A stretch of DNA of 64,000 nucleotides from Chryseobacterium aquaeductus (GCF_905175375.1 NZ_CAJIMS010000001.1:1736001-1800000); one strand, 5' to 3'; counted from the stretch's first letter, positions 9,847 to 18,590 are shown. A program made the numbers and translations. Notes: generated from the letters alone by a model not told the origin.

Positions 9847-11958
9847 ATGAATTTCAAACCAATCTTAATAACGGCTGGAGTCTTATTTTCAGCTACTTTT
9901 TATTCTCAGAAAATGAATTATCCTAAAGCAATAAAAGGAAATCAAACAGATACTTATTTTGGAACTGCCGTTACAGATCCTTACAGAGATTTAGAAAATG
10001 ATTCTGAACCTACGAGGAAATGGGTGGATGAAGAAGTTGCATACAGCCAAAATTATCTTTCAAAAATTCCTTTCAGAGAACAAATTAAAAAACAATTGAC
10101 TGATATCTGGAATTACGAAAAAATTGGTGCACCTTTCAAAGAAGGAGATTATACATATTATTATAAAAACAACGGACTTCAGGCGCAATCGGTTTTATAT
10201 AGAACCGACAATAAAACAAAAACGACAGAAGTATTTTTAGATCCTAATAAATTTTCCGAAAAAGGAACGACGTCATTGTCTAGTTTATCATTCAACAAAA
10301 AAGGAAATTTAGCAGCGTACGCAATTTCCGAAGGTGGAAGCGACTGGAATAAAATCATTATCCTCGACGCCATTACCAAAAAGCAAATTGACGAAACCAT
10401 TGTTGATGTAAAATTCAGTGGAATTTCGTGGTTGGGCGATGAAGGTTTCTACTATTCAAGCTATGACAAACCAAAAGAAGGAACGGTTTTATCAGGAATG
10501 ACCGATAAACACAAAGTTTATTATCACAAATTAGGAACAAAACAATCCGCAGATCAATTGATTTTTGGTGGAGACAAAACTCCGAGAAGATATTTGGGAG
10601 CAGGAGTTTCTGAAGATCAGAGATATTTAATTATTTCTGCTGCGAATGCCACCAACGGAAACGAAATTTATATTAAAGATTTAAAAAACGGTGGTGACTT
10701 CGTTCAGATTAATAAAGGATTTGACATCAACGTGAATATTGTAGATACTGAAGGTGACAATCTTTTCATCTTTACCGATAAAGATGCTCCAAATATGCGT
10801 TTGGTAAAAACAACCATCCAAAATCCGTCTCCGGAAACGTGGAAAGACGTGATTCCTGAAACTGAAAATGTATTAGGAATTTCTTCAGGTGGTGGCTATT
10901 TCTTCGCTACCTATATGGTCGATGCGATTGATAAAGTGAAACAATTTGACAAAACCGGAAAAATGATCAGAGAAATTGACTTGCCAGGAAAAGGAAATGT
11001 CGGAGGTTTTGGTGGTAAGGAAAAAGAGAAAGAAATGTATTACTCTTTCAGCAATTATATTACACCGGGAACTACTTATAAGTTCAATGCTGATACTGGG
11101 AAATCAGAAGTTTATCAAAAGCCGAAAGTAAAATTTAATCCTGAAGATTACATATCCGAACAGGTTTTCTATACATCAAAAGACGGTACAGAAGTGCCGA
11201 TGATGATCAATTATAAAAAAGGAACAAAGCTTGACGGCAAAAATCCCACGATTCTTTATTCTTACGGTGGTTTCAACGTCAGTTTGCAACCGTCATTCTC
11301 GGTAGTCAACGCAATATGGATGGAAAATGGTGGAATTTATGCTGTTCCAAATATCCGTGGTGGCGGTGAATATGGTAAAAAATGGCATGATGCAGGAACG
11401 AAAATGCAGAAGAAAAATGTATTCGATGACTTTATCGCAGCAGGAGAATATCTTCAAAGCAAAGGCTATACTTCAAAAGAATATATGGCACTTTCAGGCA
11501 GATCAAATGGCGGTCTTTTAGTTGGAGCAACCATGACGATGCGTCCCGATTTAGCTAAAGTTGCCTTTCCGGGAGTTGGCGTTTTAGATATGTTGAGGTA
11601 CAATAAATTTACGGCAGGAGCAGGTTGGTCTTATGATTACGGAACTGCCGAAGACAACAAAGAAATGTTTGATTATCTTAAATCATATTCTCCGGTTCAT
11701 AATGTAAAAGCAGGAACTTGTTATCCGTCAACGATGATTATTACAAGTGATCATGACGATAGAGTTGTTCCGGCTCACTCATTCAAATTCGGAGCAGAAT
11801 TGCAGGAAAAACAGAAATGTGCAAACCCGATTTTGGTAAGGATAGAAAAAAATGCAGGTCACGGTGCAGGAAGAGCAACCGATCAGGTCATCAGCGAAAA
11901 TGCAGATTTGATTTCTTTTGCTTTATTTGAAATGGGAATTAAAAAGCTAGGAAAATAG
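9847..11958 (+). CDS. Secreted prolyl oligopeptidase (S9 family serine peptidase)
   Basis: 703 residues. It cleaves short peptides after proline. A signal peptide (residues 1-20, ending ATFYSQ) predicts export to the periplasm. An N-terminal seven-bladed propeller (about residues 75-425) gates the active site. The C-terminal alpha/beta-hydrolase domain carries S553 in SGRSNGGLLVG, the Asp in SDHDDRVVPAHS and H672 in NAGHGAG, the complete catalytic triad. The start at 9847 was chosen over an in-frame TTG at 9829 because the latter is part of a -7 promoter box and the signal peptide begins at MNFKPILI. Transcribed alone, with a terminator at each end. Confidence 0.95.
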   Translation: MNFKPILITAGVLFSATFYSQKMNYPKAIKGNQTDTYFGTAVTDPYRDLENDSEPTRKWVDEEVAYSQNYLSKIPFREQIKKQLTDIWNYEKIGAPFKEGDYTYYYKNNGLQAQSVLYRTDNKTKTTEVFLDPNKFSEKGTTSLSSLSFNKKGNLAAYAISEGGSDWNKIIILDAITKKQIDETIVDVKFSGISWLGDEGFYYSSYDKPKEGTVLSGMTDKHKVYYHKLGTKQSADQLIFGGDKTPRRYLGAGVSEDQRYLIISAANATNGNEIYIKDLKNGGDFVQINKGFDINVNIVDTEGDNLFIFTDKDAPNMRLVKTTIQNPSPETWKDVIPETENVLGISSGGGYFFATYMVDAIDKVKQFDKTGKMIREIDLPGKGNVGGFGGKEKEKEMYYSFSNYITPGTTYKFNADTGKSEVYQKPKVKFNPEDYISEQVFYTSKDGTEVPMMINYKKGTKLDGKNPTILYSYGGFNVSLQPSFSVVNAIWMENGGIYAVPNIRGGGEYGKKWHDAGTKMQKKNVFDDFIAAGEYLQSKGYTSKEYMALSGRSNGGLLVGATMTMRPDLAKVAFPGVGVLDMLRYNKFTAGAGWSYDYGTAEDNKEMFDYLKSYSPVHNVKAGTCYPSTMIITSDHDDRVVPAHSFKFGAELQEKQKCANPILVRIEKNAGHGAGRATDQVISENADLISFALFEMGIKKLGK

Positions 11959-11996
11959 GTAGAATTTGTATCATAGAGATTTAGATTCAAATTAAT

Positions 11997-12034
11997 AAAA
12001 AAGCGATTTTGTAGACATACAAAGTCGCTTTTTT
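11997..12034 (+). terminator. Intrinsic terminator
   Basis: Long hairpin AAAGCGA-TTTTG...CAAAG-TCGCTTT with an 8-base loop, then TTTTTA, after the prolyl oligopeptidase gene. Confidence 0.85.
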
Positions 12035-12177
12035 ACTTTTAAATATTTCACTAAAGTCCCAAATGGATGACTTAATAGGGATTAGGCTAAAATCCTGTTA
12101 ATTTTGCAAAAATAAACTTTAAACTCAATTTTAATACATAAGTCATATTAGCTTTAGTTACAAGGTAGAAAAAGTTG

Positions 12178-12233
12178 AGAACACACTAAGAAAGAAAATC
12201 AAAGATTTTCAAAAAACTAATGTGTTCTTTTAC
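12178..12233 (+). other. Nested hairpin in the leader region of the mutase gene
   Basis: In the 342 bases (12035-12376) before the methylmalonyl-CoA mutase gene, the arms AGAACACA (12178-12185) and TGTGTTCT (12221-12228) pair perfectly and enclose a second perfect hairpin GAAAATC-AAA-GATTTTC (12194-12210). TTTT follows closely. I see no cobalamin-riboswitch B12 box here. The rest of the region is A+T-rich with nothing else recognised. It may be a terminator, an attenuator or a remnant of a repeat. Confidence 0.5.
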
Positions 12234-12376
12234 TCAGTATAACAAAATACTCTATGTGGCTAATTTTTTAAAAAAAACTTCGTTTTTCACGATGTAATTT
12301 CCCTTTTTCATATTGAAAATCAAGTTAAAAACATTAATGTAAAAATGCTTATTTTTAAAATCTTAAATCAAAACTC

Positions 12377-14494
12377 ATGAGAAGGGAAATTCAGAATAAA
12401 AATCCCCAATTTACAATATCCGAAAAGCATCTTGAAGTATATCAGTTCGAGAAAGACGGACTTGAATTAAAATCAAAATATACTTCTGGAGATATTAAAG
12501 ATCAATCTATTAGCAATTCTTCTCCGGGAATTGCACCTTTTTTAAGAGGTCCTTATTCCACGATGTATGTTCAAAAACCTTGGACAGTTCGTCAATATGC
12601 AGGTTTTTCAACCGCTGAAGAGTCAAATGCGTTTTACAGAAGAAATTTAGCGGCCGGACAGAAAGGACTTTCTGTAGCATTCGATTTGGCGACGCATAGA
12701 GGTTATGATTCTGATCACGCAAGAGTTGTTGGTGACGTAGGAAAAGCCGGTGTCGCAATTGATTCAATTGAGGATATTAAGATTTTATTCAATGAGATTC
12801 CTTTAGATCAGATTTCTGTTTCTATGACAATGAATGGTGCCGTTTTGCCCGTCCTTGCTTTTTACATTGTAGCGGCAGAAGAACAGGGCGTTTCTCAGGA
12901 TAAGCTTTCAGGGACGATTCAGAATGATATTTTGAAAGAGTTTATGGTACGTAATACTTACATTTATCCGCCAACACCTTCCATGAAAATCATTGCAGAT
13001 ATTTTTGAATACACTTCTAAAAATATTCCGAAATTCAACTCAATTTCTATTTCTGGGTATCACATGCAGGAAGCGGGAGCAACTCCGGTTTTGGAAATGG
13101 CTTATACATTAGCCGATGGTTTAGAATATGTAAGAACAGGGATAAAAGCGGGAATGAATGTCGACGATTTCGCTCCAAGATTATCATTTTTTTGGGCAAT
13201 CGGGATGAATCATTTTATGGAAATTGCCAAAATGCGTGCCGCAAGATATATTTGGGCTACACTTTTAAAGCAATTTAATCCTCAAAATCCTAAATCTTTA
13301 GCTTTAAGAACACACTCTCAAACTTCAGGATGGTCTTTAACGGAGCAAGAACCTTTTAATAATATCACAAGAACAGCAATCGAAGCATTATCTTCAGCTC
13401 TCGGCGGAACGCAGTCTTTACATACCAATGCTTTGGATGAGGCAATTGCACTTCCTACTGACTACTCGGCAAAAATTGCAAGAAACACTCAGATTATTCT
13501 TCAGCAGGAAAGCGGAATTTGCGATGTTGTAGACCCAATGGGTGGGAGCAATTTAGTCGAAGCTCTGACTCAGCAAATGATTGAAGAAGCGATGAAATTC
13601 ATCGATGAGGTTGAAAAAGAAGGCGGAATGACGAAAGCTATTGAAGCCGGAATTCCAAAAATGAGAATTGAAGAAGCTTCAGCTATAAAGCAGGCCAAAA
13701 TCGATAGCGGCGAAGAATTTATCATTGGTGTCAATTCTTTCAGATCAAGTTTAAAACAGATGGAATTGGAGATTTTAGATATTGATAACTCCGAGGTTCG
13801 CAGAAAACAAATCGAAAGATTAGAATCAATTAAATCAAATAGAAATTCTGAAGCCGTTGAAGAAATTTTAAATCAAATCCGAGAATCTGCGAAGACAGGA
13901 AACGGCAATCTCTTGGCGTTATGCATCGAGGCAGCTCGCAGAAGAGTTACTTTAGGCGAAATGAGCGATGCGATGGAAGAAACCTTCGGACGTTACAAAG
14001 CTAATATCAGAACTATACAGGGAGTTTACGCTATGAATGCAGGTAAAAACGAATACTTTGGAAAAGCACTAGAGCTGACCCAAAAATTTGAAGAAAAGGA
14101 AGGACGTCGCCCAAGAATTATGGTGGCAAAAATGGGACAAGATGGTCACGATCGAGGCGCAAAAGTAGTAGCAACAGCATTTGCTGATATGGGATTTGAC
14201 GTGGATGTAGCTCCGTTGTTTCAGACTCCTGAAGAGGTGGCAAAGCAGGCAATAGAAAATGATATTCACATTTTAGGAGTGTCTTCTCTTGCTGCTGGTC
14301 ACAAAACTTTGGTTCCGCAAGTTGTGGAAGAATTGAAAAAGCTTGGTGCAGATGATATTACAATTGTAGTTGGTGGAGTAATTCCTCAACAGGATTATGA
14401 ATATTTGTACGCCAATGGTGCAGATTTTATTTTCGGTCCGGGAACGAATCTTCCAAAATGCGCGGTGGATATTTTGAACAGGTTTTTAAATTAA
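12377..14494 (+). CDS. scpA: Methylmalonyl-CoA mutase, large (catalytic, B12-binding) subunit
   Basis: 705 residues. It interconverts methylmalonyl-CoA and succinyl-CoA with adenosylcobalamin in propionate, odd-chain fatty acid and branched amino acid metabolism. The N-terminal TIM-barrel domain carries the family blocks [36 protein letters not shown] and [12 protein letters not shown]. The C-terminal cobalamin-binding domain (about residues 570-700) has DGHDRG, with H591 as the lower axial ligand. The usual small subunit is not beside it: the upstream neighbour is a peptidase across a gene-free leader. The chaperone GTPase MeaB is encoded 6 kb downstream. Confidence 0.96.
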   Translation: MRREIQNKNPQFTISEKHLEVYQFEKDGLELKSKYTSGDIKDQSISNSSPGIAPFLRGPYSTMYVQKPWTVRQYAGFSTAEESNAFYRRNLAAGQKGLSVAFDLATHRGYDSDHARVVGDVGKAGVAIDSIEDIKILFNEIPLDQISVSMTMNGAVLPVLAFYIVAAEEQGVSQDKLSGTIQNDILKEFMVRNTYIYPPTPSMKIIADIFEYTSKNIPKFNSISISGYHMQEAGATPVLEMAYTLADGLEYVRTGIKAGMNVDDFAPRLSFFWAIGMNHFMEIAKMRAARYIWATLLKQFNPQNPKSLALRTHSQTSGWSLTEQEPFNNITRTAIEALSSALGGTQSLHTNALDEAIALPTDYSAKIARNTQIILQQESGICDVVDPMGGSNLVEALTQQMIEEAMKFIDEVEKEGGMTKAIEAGIPKMRIEEASAIKQAKIDSGEEFIIGVNSFRSSLKQMELEILDIDNSEVRRKQIERLESIKSNRNSEAVEEILNQIRESAKTGNGNLLALCIEAARRRVTLGEMSDAMEETFGRYKANIRTIQGVYAMNAGKNEYFGKALELTQKFEEKEGRRPRIMVAKMGQDGHDRGAKVVATAFADMGFDVDVAPLFQTPEEVAKQAIENDIHILGVSSLAAGHKTLVPQVVEELKKLGADDITIVVGGVIPQQDYEYLYANGADFIFGPGTNLPKCAVDILNRFLN

Positions 14495-14642
14495 ACAACA
14501 TAAAAAAGTAAAACTAATTGTCGTACCGTAATTTAGAATAGAATTTTGAGGTAGAATTTATATAAATTTAAGTTAACATAAAAATAAATAATCTTTTTTG
14601 CACAGCTTTTGTACTGTAAGTCATAACCAAAAAATAAATATT

Positions 14643-15152
14643 ATGGCATATACAGTAATTTCAGTATTTCCGGCAACTGTAGATACAGAGGAAATCAAAA
14701 GAGAACTTCAAGATCAAGGGTTTAACGGCTCAGATATAATAATTTCCACTTCAAAATATGAAGGAGAATCAGCCATCGGAGACTATTCGGATGACGAAAA
14801 AACAAAAAGTTTTTGGGATCATGTTTTTGTAAGTGATAACGAAATGTTGGATGCGTACAGCAGAGAAAGTGCAGGGAAAACAAATGTAGTTGTTTACACA
14901 TCAAATATTGATGACGCACAAAAAGCGAAAAACGTACTATACAGCAAAGGAGCAGTAGAAGTAAAAAAGAAAACTTCTGAAGACCAGCAACCAGAATCTG
15001 GTGCTGAAGCTGCGGGATTACCGCAAGATGTATATGATGGCATCATTGCGAAGGCTAAGCATGATGTATATTTCTTGGATAACGAAAGAGTTTACAGCCC
15101 AACAACAAAGGGAATGGGAGATACTATGGATGGATTAGGTTCGAAAGATTAA
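14643..15152 (+). CDS. General stress protein-like cytoplasmic protein (YflT-type, tentative)
   Basis: 169 residues. The start is set at MAYTVISVFPATVD because an upstream in-frame ATG at 14598 would add a Cys/His-rich stretch lying in the promoter area. Residues 1-110 form an alternating beta/alpha fold with a repeated pattern (VISVFPATVDTEEIKRELQ; VVVYTSNIDDAQKAKNVL). This resembles the YflT / general stress protein 17M domain, in which a short ferredoxin-like fold senses or buffers stress. The C-terminal third is acidic and probably flexible. No membrane segment or signal peptide. Transcribed alone, with a terminator after it. The family call is by resemblance only. Confidence 0.6.
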   Translation: MAYTVISVFPATVDTEEIKRELQDQGFNGSDIIISTSKYEGESAIGDYSDDEKTKSFWDHVFVSDNEMLDAYSRESAGKTNVVVYTSNIDDAQKAKNVLYSKGAVEVKKKTSEDQQPESGAEAAGLPQDVYDGIIAKAKHDVYFLDNERVYSPTTKGMGDTMDGLGSKD

Positions 15153-15170
15153 AAATAATCAGCAAAAGAT

Positions 15171-15204
15171 AAAGGGTTGATCATTTGTGATTAACCTTTT
15201 TTTG
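15171..15204 (+). terminator. Intrinsic terminator
   Basis: Hairpin AAAGGGTTGATCA-TTT-GTGATTAACCTTT, with two G-T pairs, plus T run. Confidence 0.85.
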
Positions 15205-15342
15205 CAATTTAAATATTTCATTCAAAAATTTGGATAAGAAATGTTAAACTTCATTTACCGAGTTTTCCAAATAGTTTTTAAATTTCCAAACTATAATTTA
15301 ACAGATATCATTTTTACCCAAAGTAAATATTAGAGATATTTT

Positions 15343-15377
15343 AATAAAAAAGAGACTGTATTAATTTACAGCCTCTA
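15343..15377 (-). terminator. Intrinsic terminator of the fasciclin gene
   Basis: Read on the minus strand: AGAGGCTGTAA-ATTAA-TACAGTCTCT followed by TTTTTTA, 23 bases after the fasciclin stop. Confidence 0.8.
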
Positions 15378-15399
15378 AACAACCAAATATGTTAATTTG

Positions 15400-16350
15400 C
15401 TACGGTAACAAAACTTTATCTATTGCATGAATAATACCGTTGGAACACTGTACATCCGTTGCAATAATATTAGACATTCTAGAATTGGCATCCGTAATCT
15501 TAGCTCCTCCTGTAGTCGTAATCTTAAATGTACCTCCCTGAAAAGTAGTAACATTCATATTGTTCGTAAGATTATTCGATCCTACATTGGCTCCCGTTAC
15601 AACATGATATTTTAATACATTCTCAAGCGTTGCAGTTGGAATTGCCGCTAAATTTGGAGCACTGATTTCTGTTAAAAGAGAGGAAAAAGCATTGTTTGTG
15701 GGAGCAAAAACCGTAAAAGGTGAATTTGCAGTGCCACTCAAAATTCCTACAAAGTTAGGCATATCGTTACGGGTAAGAGCAGAAACCAAAGTACTAAAGT
15801 TTGGATTTGCTGTTGCATGGGTAACTATTGTTGGTAAACCTATTACCGCATCAACTTTATGAATTACCCCGTTATTAGCATCAATATCGGTTGCTACAAC
15901 ATTAGAAATACCGTTGATCTTGACACCTCCAGATGTGTTAATAAACATACTCAGGTTTCTCGTCGTAGATGCTGCTCCTTTAGCAAGTGTTGACACATAT
16001 CCTGTTGTCACATTTGCAGCTTTAACTTCTGTGCCCAACACATGATTTAATAGGATTTCTTTTAAAGCATCCACAGGAACAGTATTTAAATTGCTGAATC
16101 CGTTCGCCTGCAAAAAAGTATTAAAAGCTGCATTGGATGGTGCAAAAACGGTATAGCTACCACTTTGGCTTAAAGTTGCCGAAAGACCAGCTCTGTCTAT
16201 TGCGGCTTTCAAATTAGAAAGATCTGAATCTGCCGACACAAATTCATAGATGTTTTCTGGCGCAGCAATACTTGTACTATCATCAACACAAGATGATAAA
16301 GTGCATACAGATATTCCTGCAAAAAATAAAGGTTTTAAAAATTTGACCAT
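15400..16350 (-). CDS. Lipoprotein with two fasciclin (FAS1) domains
   Basis: 316 residues. A lipoprotein signal ends in LSSC (C21), so the mature protein is lipid-anchored in the periplasm or on the surface. There are two FAS1 domains, at about residues 33-175 and 176-316. Each has the H1 box (YTVFAPSNAAFNTFL; FTVFAPTNNAFSSLL), the YH-type motif (NHVLGTEV; YHVVTGANV) and the H2-like end (NGVIHKVDAVIGLP; NGIIHAIDKVLLP). FAS1 proteins usually mediate adhesion. Both domains are complete. Transcribed alone with its own terminator. Confidence 0.93.
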   Translation of the reverse strand: MVKFLKPLFFAGISVCTLSSCVDDSTSIAAPENIYEFVSADSDLSNLKAAIDRAGLSATLSQSGSYTVFAPSNAAFNTFLQANGFSNLNTVPVDALKEILLNHVLGTEVKAANVTTGYVSTLAKGAASTTRNLSMFINTSGGVKINGISNVVATDIDANNGVIHKVDAVIGLPTIVTHATANPNFSTLVSALTRNDMPNFVGILSGTANSPFTVFAPTNNAFSSLLTEISAPNLAAIPTATLENVLKYHVVTGANVGSNNLTNNMNVTTFQGGTFKITTTGGAKITDANSRMSNIIATDVQCSNGIIHAIDKVLLP

Positions 16351-16459
16351 GATAAATAAGTTTTAGAAATTAAAAACAGCAAATATTATACCATATTGGT
16401 TTAAAATATACACGTAATAAGAGATTTTTGAATAAATTATTTAACATAATAATAAATTA

Positions 16460-16467
16460 TATATTTG
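16460..16467 (+). promoter_or_regulatory. -7 box (TATATTTG) of a short transcription unit
   Basis: Perfect TAnnTTTG match about 140 bases upstream of a strong terminator, with no normal-sized gene between. The only candidate -33 TTG (16428-16430) is 29 bases away, longer than usual. Confidence 0.55.
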
Positions 16468-16507
16468 CAATTCATCAAGTCTAACCATTTAAAAAAACAA
16501 CGAAGCA

Positions 16508-16585
16508 ATGCTCAAATACAATCAACTTACATCAGTAGGATTGCCTTTTGCAAAGGCGAGGCTTCGTGGTTTGGTAACTTCTTAG
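16508..16585 (+). CDS. Possible 25-residue peptide within the small transcript
   Basis: ATG at 16508 to TAG at 16583-16585 encodes MLKYNQLTSVGLPFAKARLR followed by GLVTS. It is cationic, lacks acidic residues and cysteines, and would be amphipathic. The frame ends 21 bases before the terminator stem, so promoter, frame and terminator fit a mini-gene. The same bases form the RNA stem described for the transcript, and a frame this short can arise by chance. No ribosome-binding signal is obvious. Confidence 0.3.
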   Translation: MLKYNQLTSVGLPFAKARLRGLVTS

Positions 16586-16606
16586 AACAACAGTATAATG
16601 AAATAT

Positions 16607-16638
16607 CAAAACCCGAAGTCGTAAGATTTCGGGTTTTT
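16607..16638 (+). terminator. Intrinsic terminator of the small transcript
   Basis: AAACCCGAA-gtcgtaagat-TTCGGGTTT hairpin followed by TTTTTT. Confidence 0.85.
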
Positions 16639-16726
16639 TATTGCGCAATATTTCAAACTCAAAACAAGTTCCCCCGAAATCATTTTTTTAATAGGAGTTT
16701 TTCCGAATAGCAGATAATTTTTATTT

Positions 16727-16815
16727 GAAGCTATTTCCCGCTGTCCACTATATCTTTTTGCCAACGCTTTTTTCAAGCCAACGCAAAAAAGGATGCCGTT
16801 TCCATCGGGGCTAGG
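16727..16815. other. Bulged stem-loop element with internal direct repeat
   Basis: AGC...CCCG (16729-16740) pairs with CGGGGCT (16806-16812). Inside, GTCC faces GGAT, and ATC-TTTTT faces AAAAA-GGAT. The apical loop carries the direct repeat GCCAACGC twice. I recall very similar blocks (on the other strand AGCCCCGAT...CATCCTTTTTT...AAGATATAG.GGACAGCGGGAAAT) recurring between genes of many Flavobacteriia, often mis-called as protein tails, but I cannot verify that here. The rest of 16639-16930 shows no gene. A small AACTAAAAATTTAGTT palindrome lies at 16870-16885. Confidence 0.5.
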
Positions 16816-16930
16816 AATTACGACTCCAAAACAACATTTGTCATAAAAATATTGTGACACAAAAAAATCAACTAAAAATTTAGTTGGTTCAAATATTCGA
16901 TGCAGAAATGTCTAACATCTTATTAAAACA

Positions 16931-18265
16931 ATGGGAAATTTAAAACTAAAAGATATATTAAAATTAGGCTATCCAAACAATCAGAGCATAAACATCGCTT
17001 TGGAGGTGATGAAAAGAAATTTTGCAACCAAAAATATTCATTTTGTGAAATCTCTTCTAAAGGAAATTCAGCAAAATCCGGAGAACTTCGAGAAAGATTT
17101 AACCTTCGGACAAATTGCGGAAGCTTTGCTTTCATCAAAGAAAACTGAGAAAAGAATGCTCAACACCAACAGAGCGACTTTCCAGATTTTCGGAAATAAT
17201 ATTTCAGATGAAGCAAAAAACCAATTGTACACCGCACTAAAACTGCCAATTGAAACACAAGGCGCTTTGATGCCAGATGCACATAGCGGTTACGTACTTC
17301 CAATTGGTGGTGTTCTTGCTGTAGAAAATGCTGTAATTCCTTATGGAGTCGGGATGGATATCGGTTGCAGAATGTCGCTCAGTATTTTGGATACGCCAAT
17401 TTCATATCTCGATGGAGCAAGAGATAAATACGAAAAAGCGCTTGCTGAACACACGAAATTCGGGATGTACGAAACGCATAAATCTCACGTCGAGCACGAA
17501 ATTTTCAACAGAGATACGTTCGATTTAATTCCGATTTTGAGAATATTAAAAGGAAAAGCCATCAAGCAAATGGGAAGTTCTGGTGGCGGAAATCACTTTG
17601 TGGAATTCGGGGAAGTTGAAATTACGGAAGAGGACAAACAAATCAATCTTCCGAAAGGGAAATACCTCGGAATCCTTTCTCACAGTGGTTCTCGTGGATT
17701 GGGAGCAGAAATAGCTCAGTATTATTCGAGAGTCGCGACAGAACAATGTCCGTTGCCAAAAGAAGCGCAAAACTTCGCTTGGCTTGATTTAAACACGCAT
17801 CTCGGTTTAGAATATTGGACGGCGATGAATCTCGCAGGAGATTACGCTTCAGCTTGTCACGACGACATTCACAGAAGATTGGTAAAAGCAGTCGGCGGAA
17901 GAGTGAAAGCCAGAATCGAAAACCATCACAATTTTGCGTGGAAAGAAATTCACAACGGAAAAGAAGTGGTAGTTCACAGAAAAGGTGCTACTCCTGCCAA
18001 CGAAAACGAATTGGGAATGATTCCAGCTTCTATGACCGCAAAAGGTTTCATCGTCCGTGGAAAAGGAAATCCGGATTCGCTGAACTCGGCTTCACACGGA
18101 GCTGGGCGAGCTTTTTCGAGAGGCGAATGCAGAAACCGCTTCACCCAAAATGACATCAAGAAAGAATTAAAACTTAAAAATGGACAAAATAATACAAATC
18201 ACCTTGGGAAGAGGAACTTTAGAATGCCAGTGGGTAGTTGCCAAAGTTCTGAAAGTTTTCCTTGA
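16931..18265 (+). CDS. rtcB: RNA-splicing ligase RtcB, C-terminus lost
   Basis: 444 codons. RtcB joins RNA 2',3'-cyclic phosphate (or 3'-phosphate) ends to 5'-OH ends using Mn2+ and GTP. Metal and GMP sites are visible: D143 and C146 in GMDIGCRMS, SSGGGNHFVEFG, LSHSGSRGLG, NHHNFAW, and the guanylated histidine H349 in VVHRKGATPA. Homology stops after RCRNRFTQNDIKKELK-like sequence near codon 417. The last ~27 codons are prfH DNA read out of frame. The normal ~60-residue end (AYK..I..VM..Q..LV...P type, with a GMP-contacting lysine) is missing. So the coding region is open but probably damaged. It overlaps the prfH remnant by 86 bases. Confidence 0.85.
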   Translation: MGNLKLKDILKLGYPNNQSINIALEVMKRNFATKNIHFVKSLLKEIQQNPENFEKDLTFGQIAEALLSSKKTEKRMLNTNRATFQIFGNNISDEAKNQLYTALKLPIETQGALMPDAHSGYVLPIGGVLAVENAVIPYGVGMDIGCRMSLSILDTPISYLDGARDKYEKALAEHTKFGMYETHKSHVEHEIFNRDTFDLIPILRILKGKAIKQMGSSGGGNHFVEFGEVEITEEDKQINLPKGKYLGILSHSGSRGLGAEIAQYYSRVATEQCPLPKEAQNFAWLDLNTHLGLEYWTAMNLAGDYASACHDDIHRRLVKAVGGRVKARIENHHNFAWKEIHNGKEVVVHRKGATPANENELGMIPASMTAKGFIVRGKGNPDSLNSASHGAGRAFSRGECRNRFTQNDIKKELKLKNGQNNTNHLGKRNFRMPVGSCQSSESFP

Positions 18266-18590
18266 GGAAGCAATGCAATGTGATGTCACGAATCTCAATA
18301 CTCCAAGATATTACATCAAATGTCTATTGGATAATGAAGATTTGGAGGAAGCAGAAAAACTTATTAATTATTCTTTGAAAATAAAAGGAATTGATAAAGC
18401 AACAATGTGGTTTTACAGATCTCTGCTTTCAGAAAAAAGAGGAAGTTTTCTTAATGCATTAAAATTTTTAAGTGAATCGGAAAAGTATTGCTTCTCTTCA
18501 CAAAGTCTTGATGTTGTGAAAGATCGTAAGAAATTTATAAAATCTAAAATGCCTAAGAAAAAATCTAAAAACAGGAAGGAGACGAAATAA
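18180..18590 (+). pseudogene. prfH: prfH 5' remnant fused to a TPR-like tail
   Basis: 136 codons. Residues 1-31 (MDKIIQITLGRGTLECQWVV, then AKVLKVFLEEA) match the start of peptide chain release factor H, the rescue factor commonly encoded right after rtcB. PrfH is about 200 residues and has a GGQ loop; here the match stops after FLEEA and no GGQ follows. The remaining ~105 residues look like TPR repeats (DNEDLEEAEKLINYSLKIKG; TMWFYRSLLSEKRGSFLNAL) with a very basic end (KKKSKNRKETK). The fusion is in frame and ends at a terminator, so a chimeric protein may be made, but it cannot act as a release factor. Origin of the tail is unknown. Confidence 0.75.

Larger units (their letters stand above)
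16474..16638 (+). ncRNA. Candidate small structured RNA of about 160 nt
   Basis: A perfect -7 box at 16460 and a strong terminator at 16607-16638 bound a segment that folds. The arms CGAAGC (16501-16506) and GCTTCG (16561-16566) close an outer stem. Inside it lies a perfect 6-bp hairpin, GCCTTT-TGC-AAAGGC (16543-16557). I looked for SRP RNA, 6S RNA, tmRNA and RNase P signatures and recognise none. It also contains a 25-codon reading frame, so it could be a small mRNA instead. It lies upstream of rtcB but is separated from it by the terminator. Confidence 0.45.

Noticed and set aside
12035..12376. Cobalamin riboswitch before the mutase gene
   Set aside because: No B12-box-like sequence or the expected long multi-stem fold was seen; only a nested hairpin is supported.
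16465..16710. 81-codon reading frame through the small transcript
   Set aside because: It starts at a TTG in the -7 box and runs through a strong terminator, so it is not a plausible gene.
16606..16860. 84-codon minus-strand reading frame
   Set aside because: It consists of the terminator and the bulged hairpin element read as protein, with no signal or family features.
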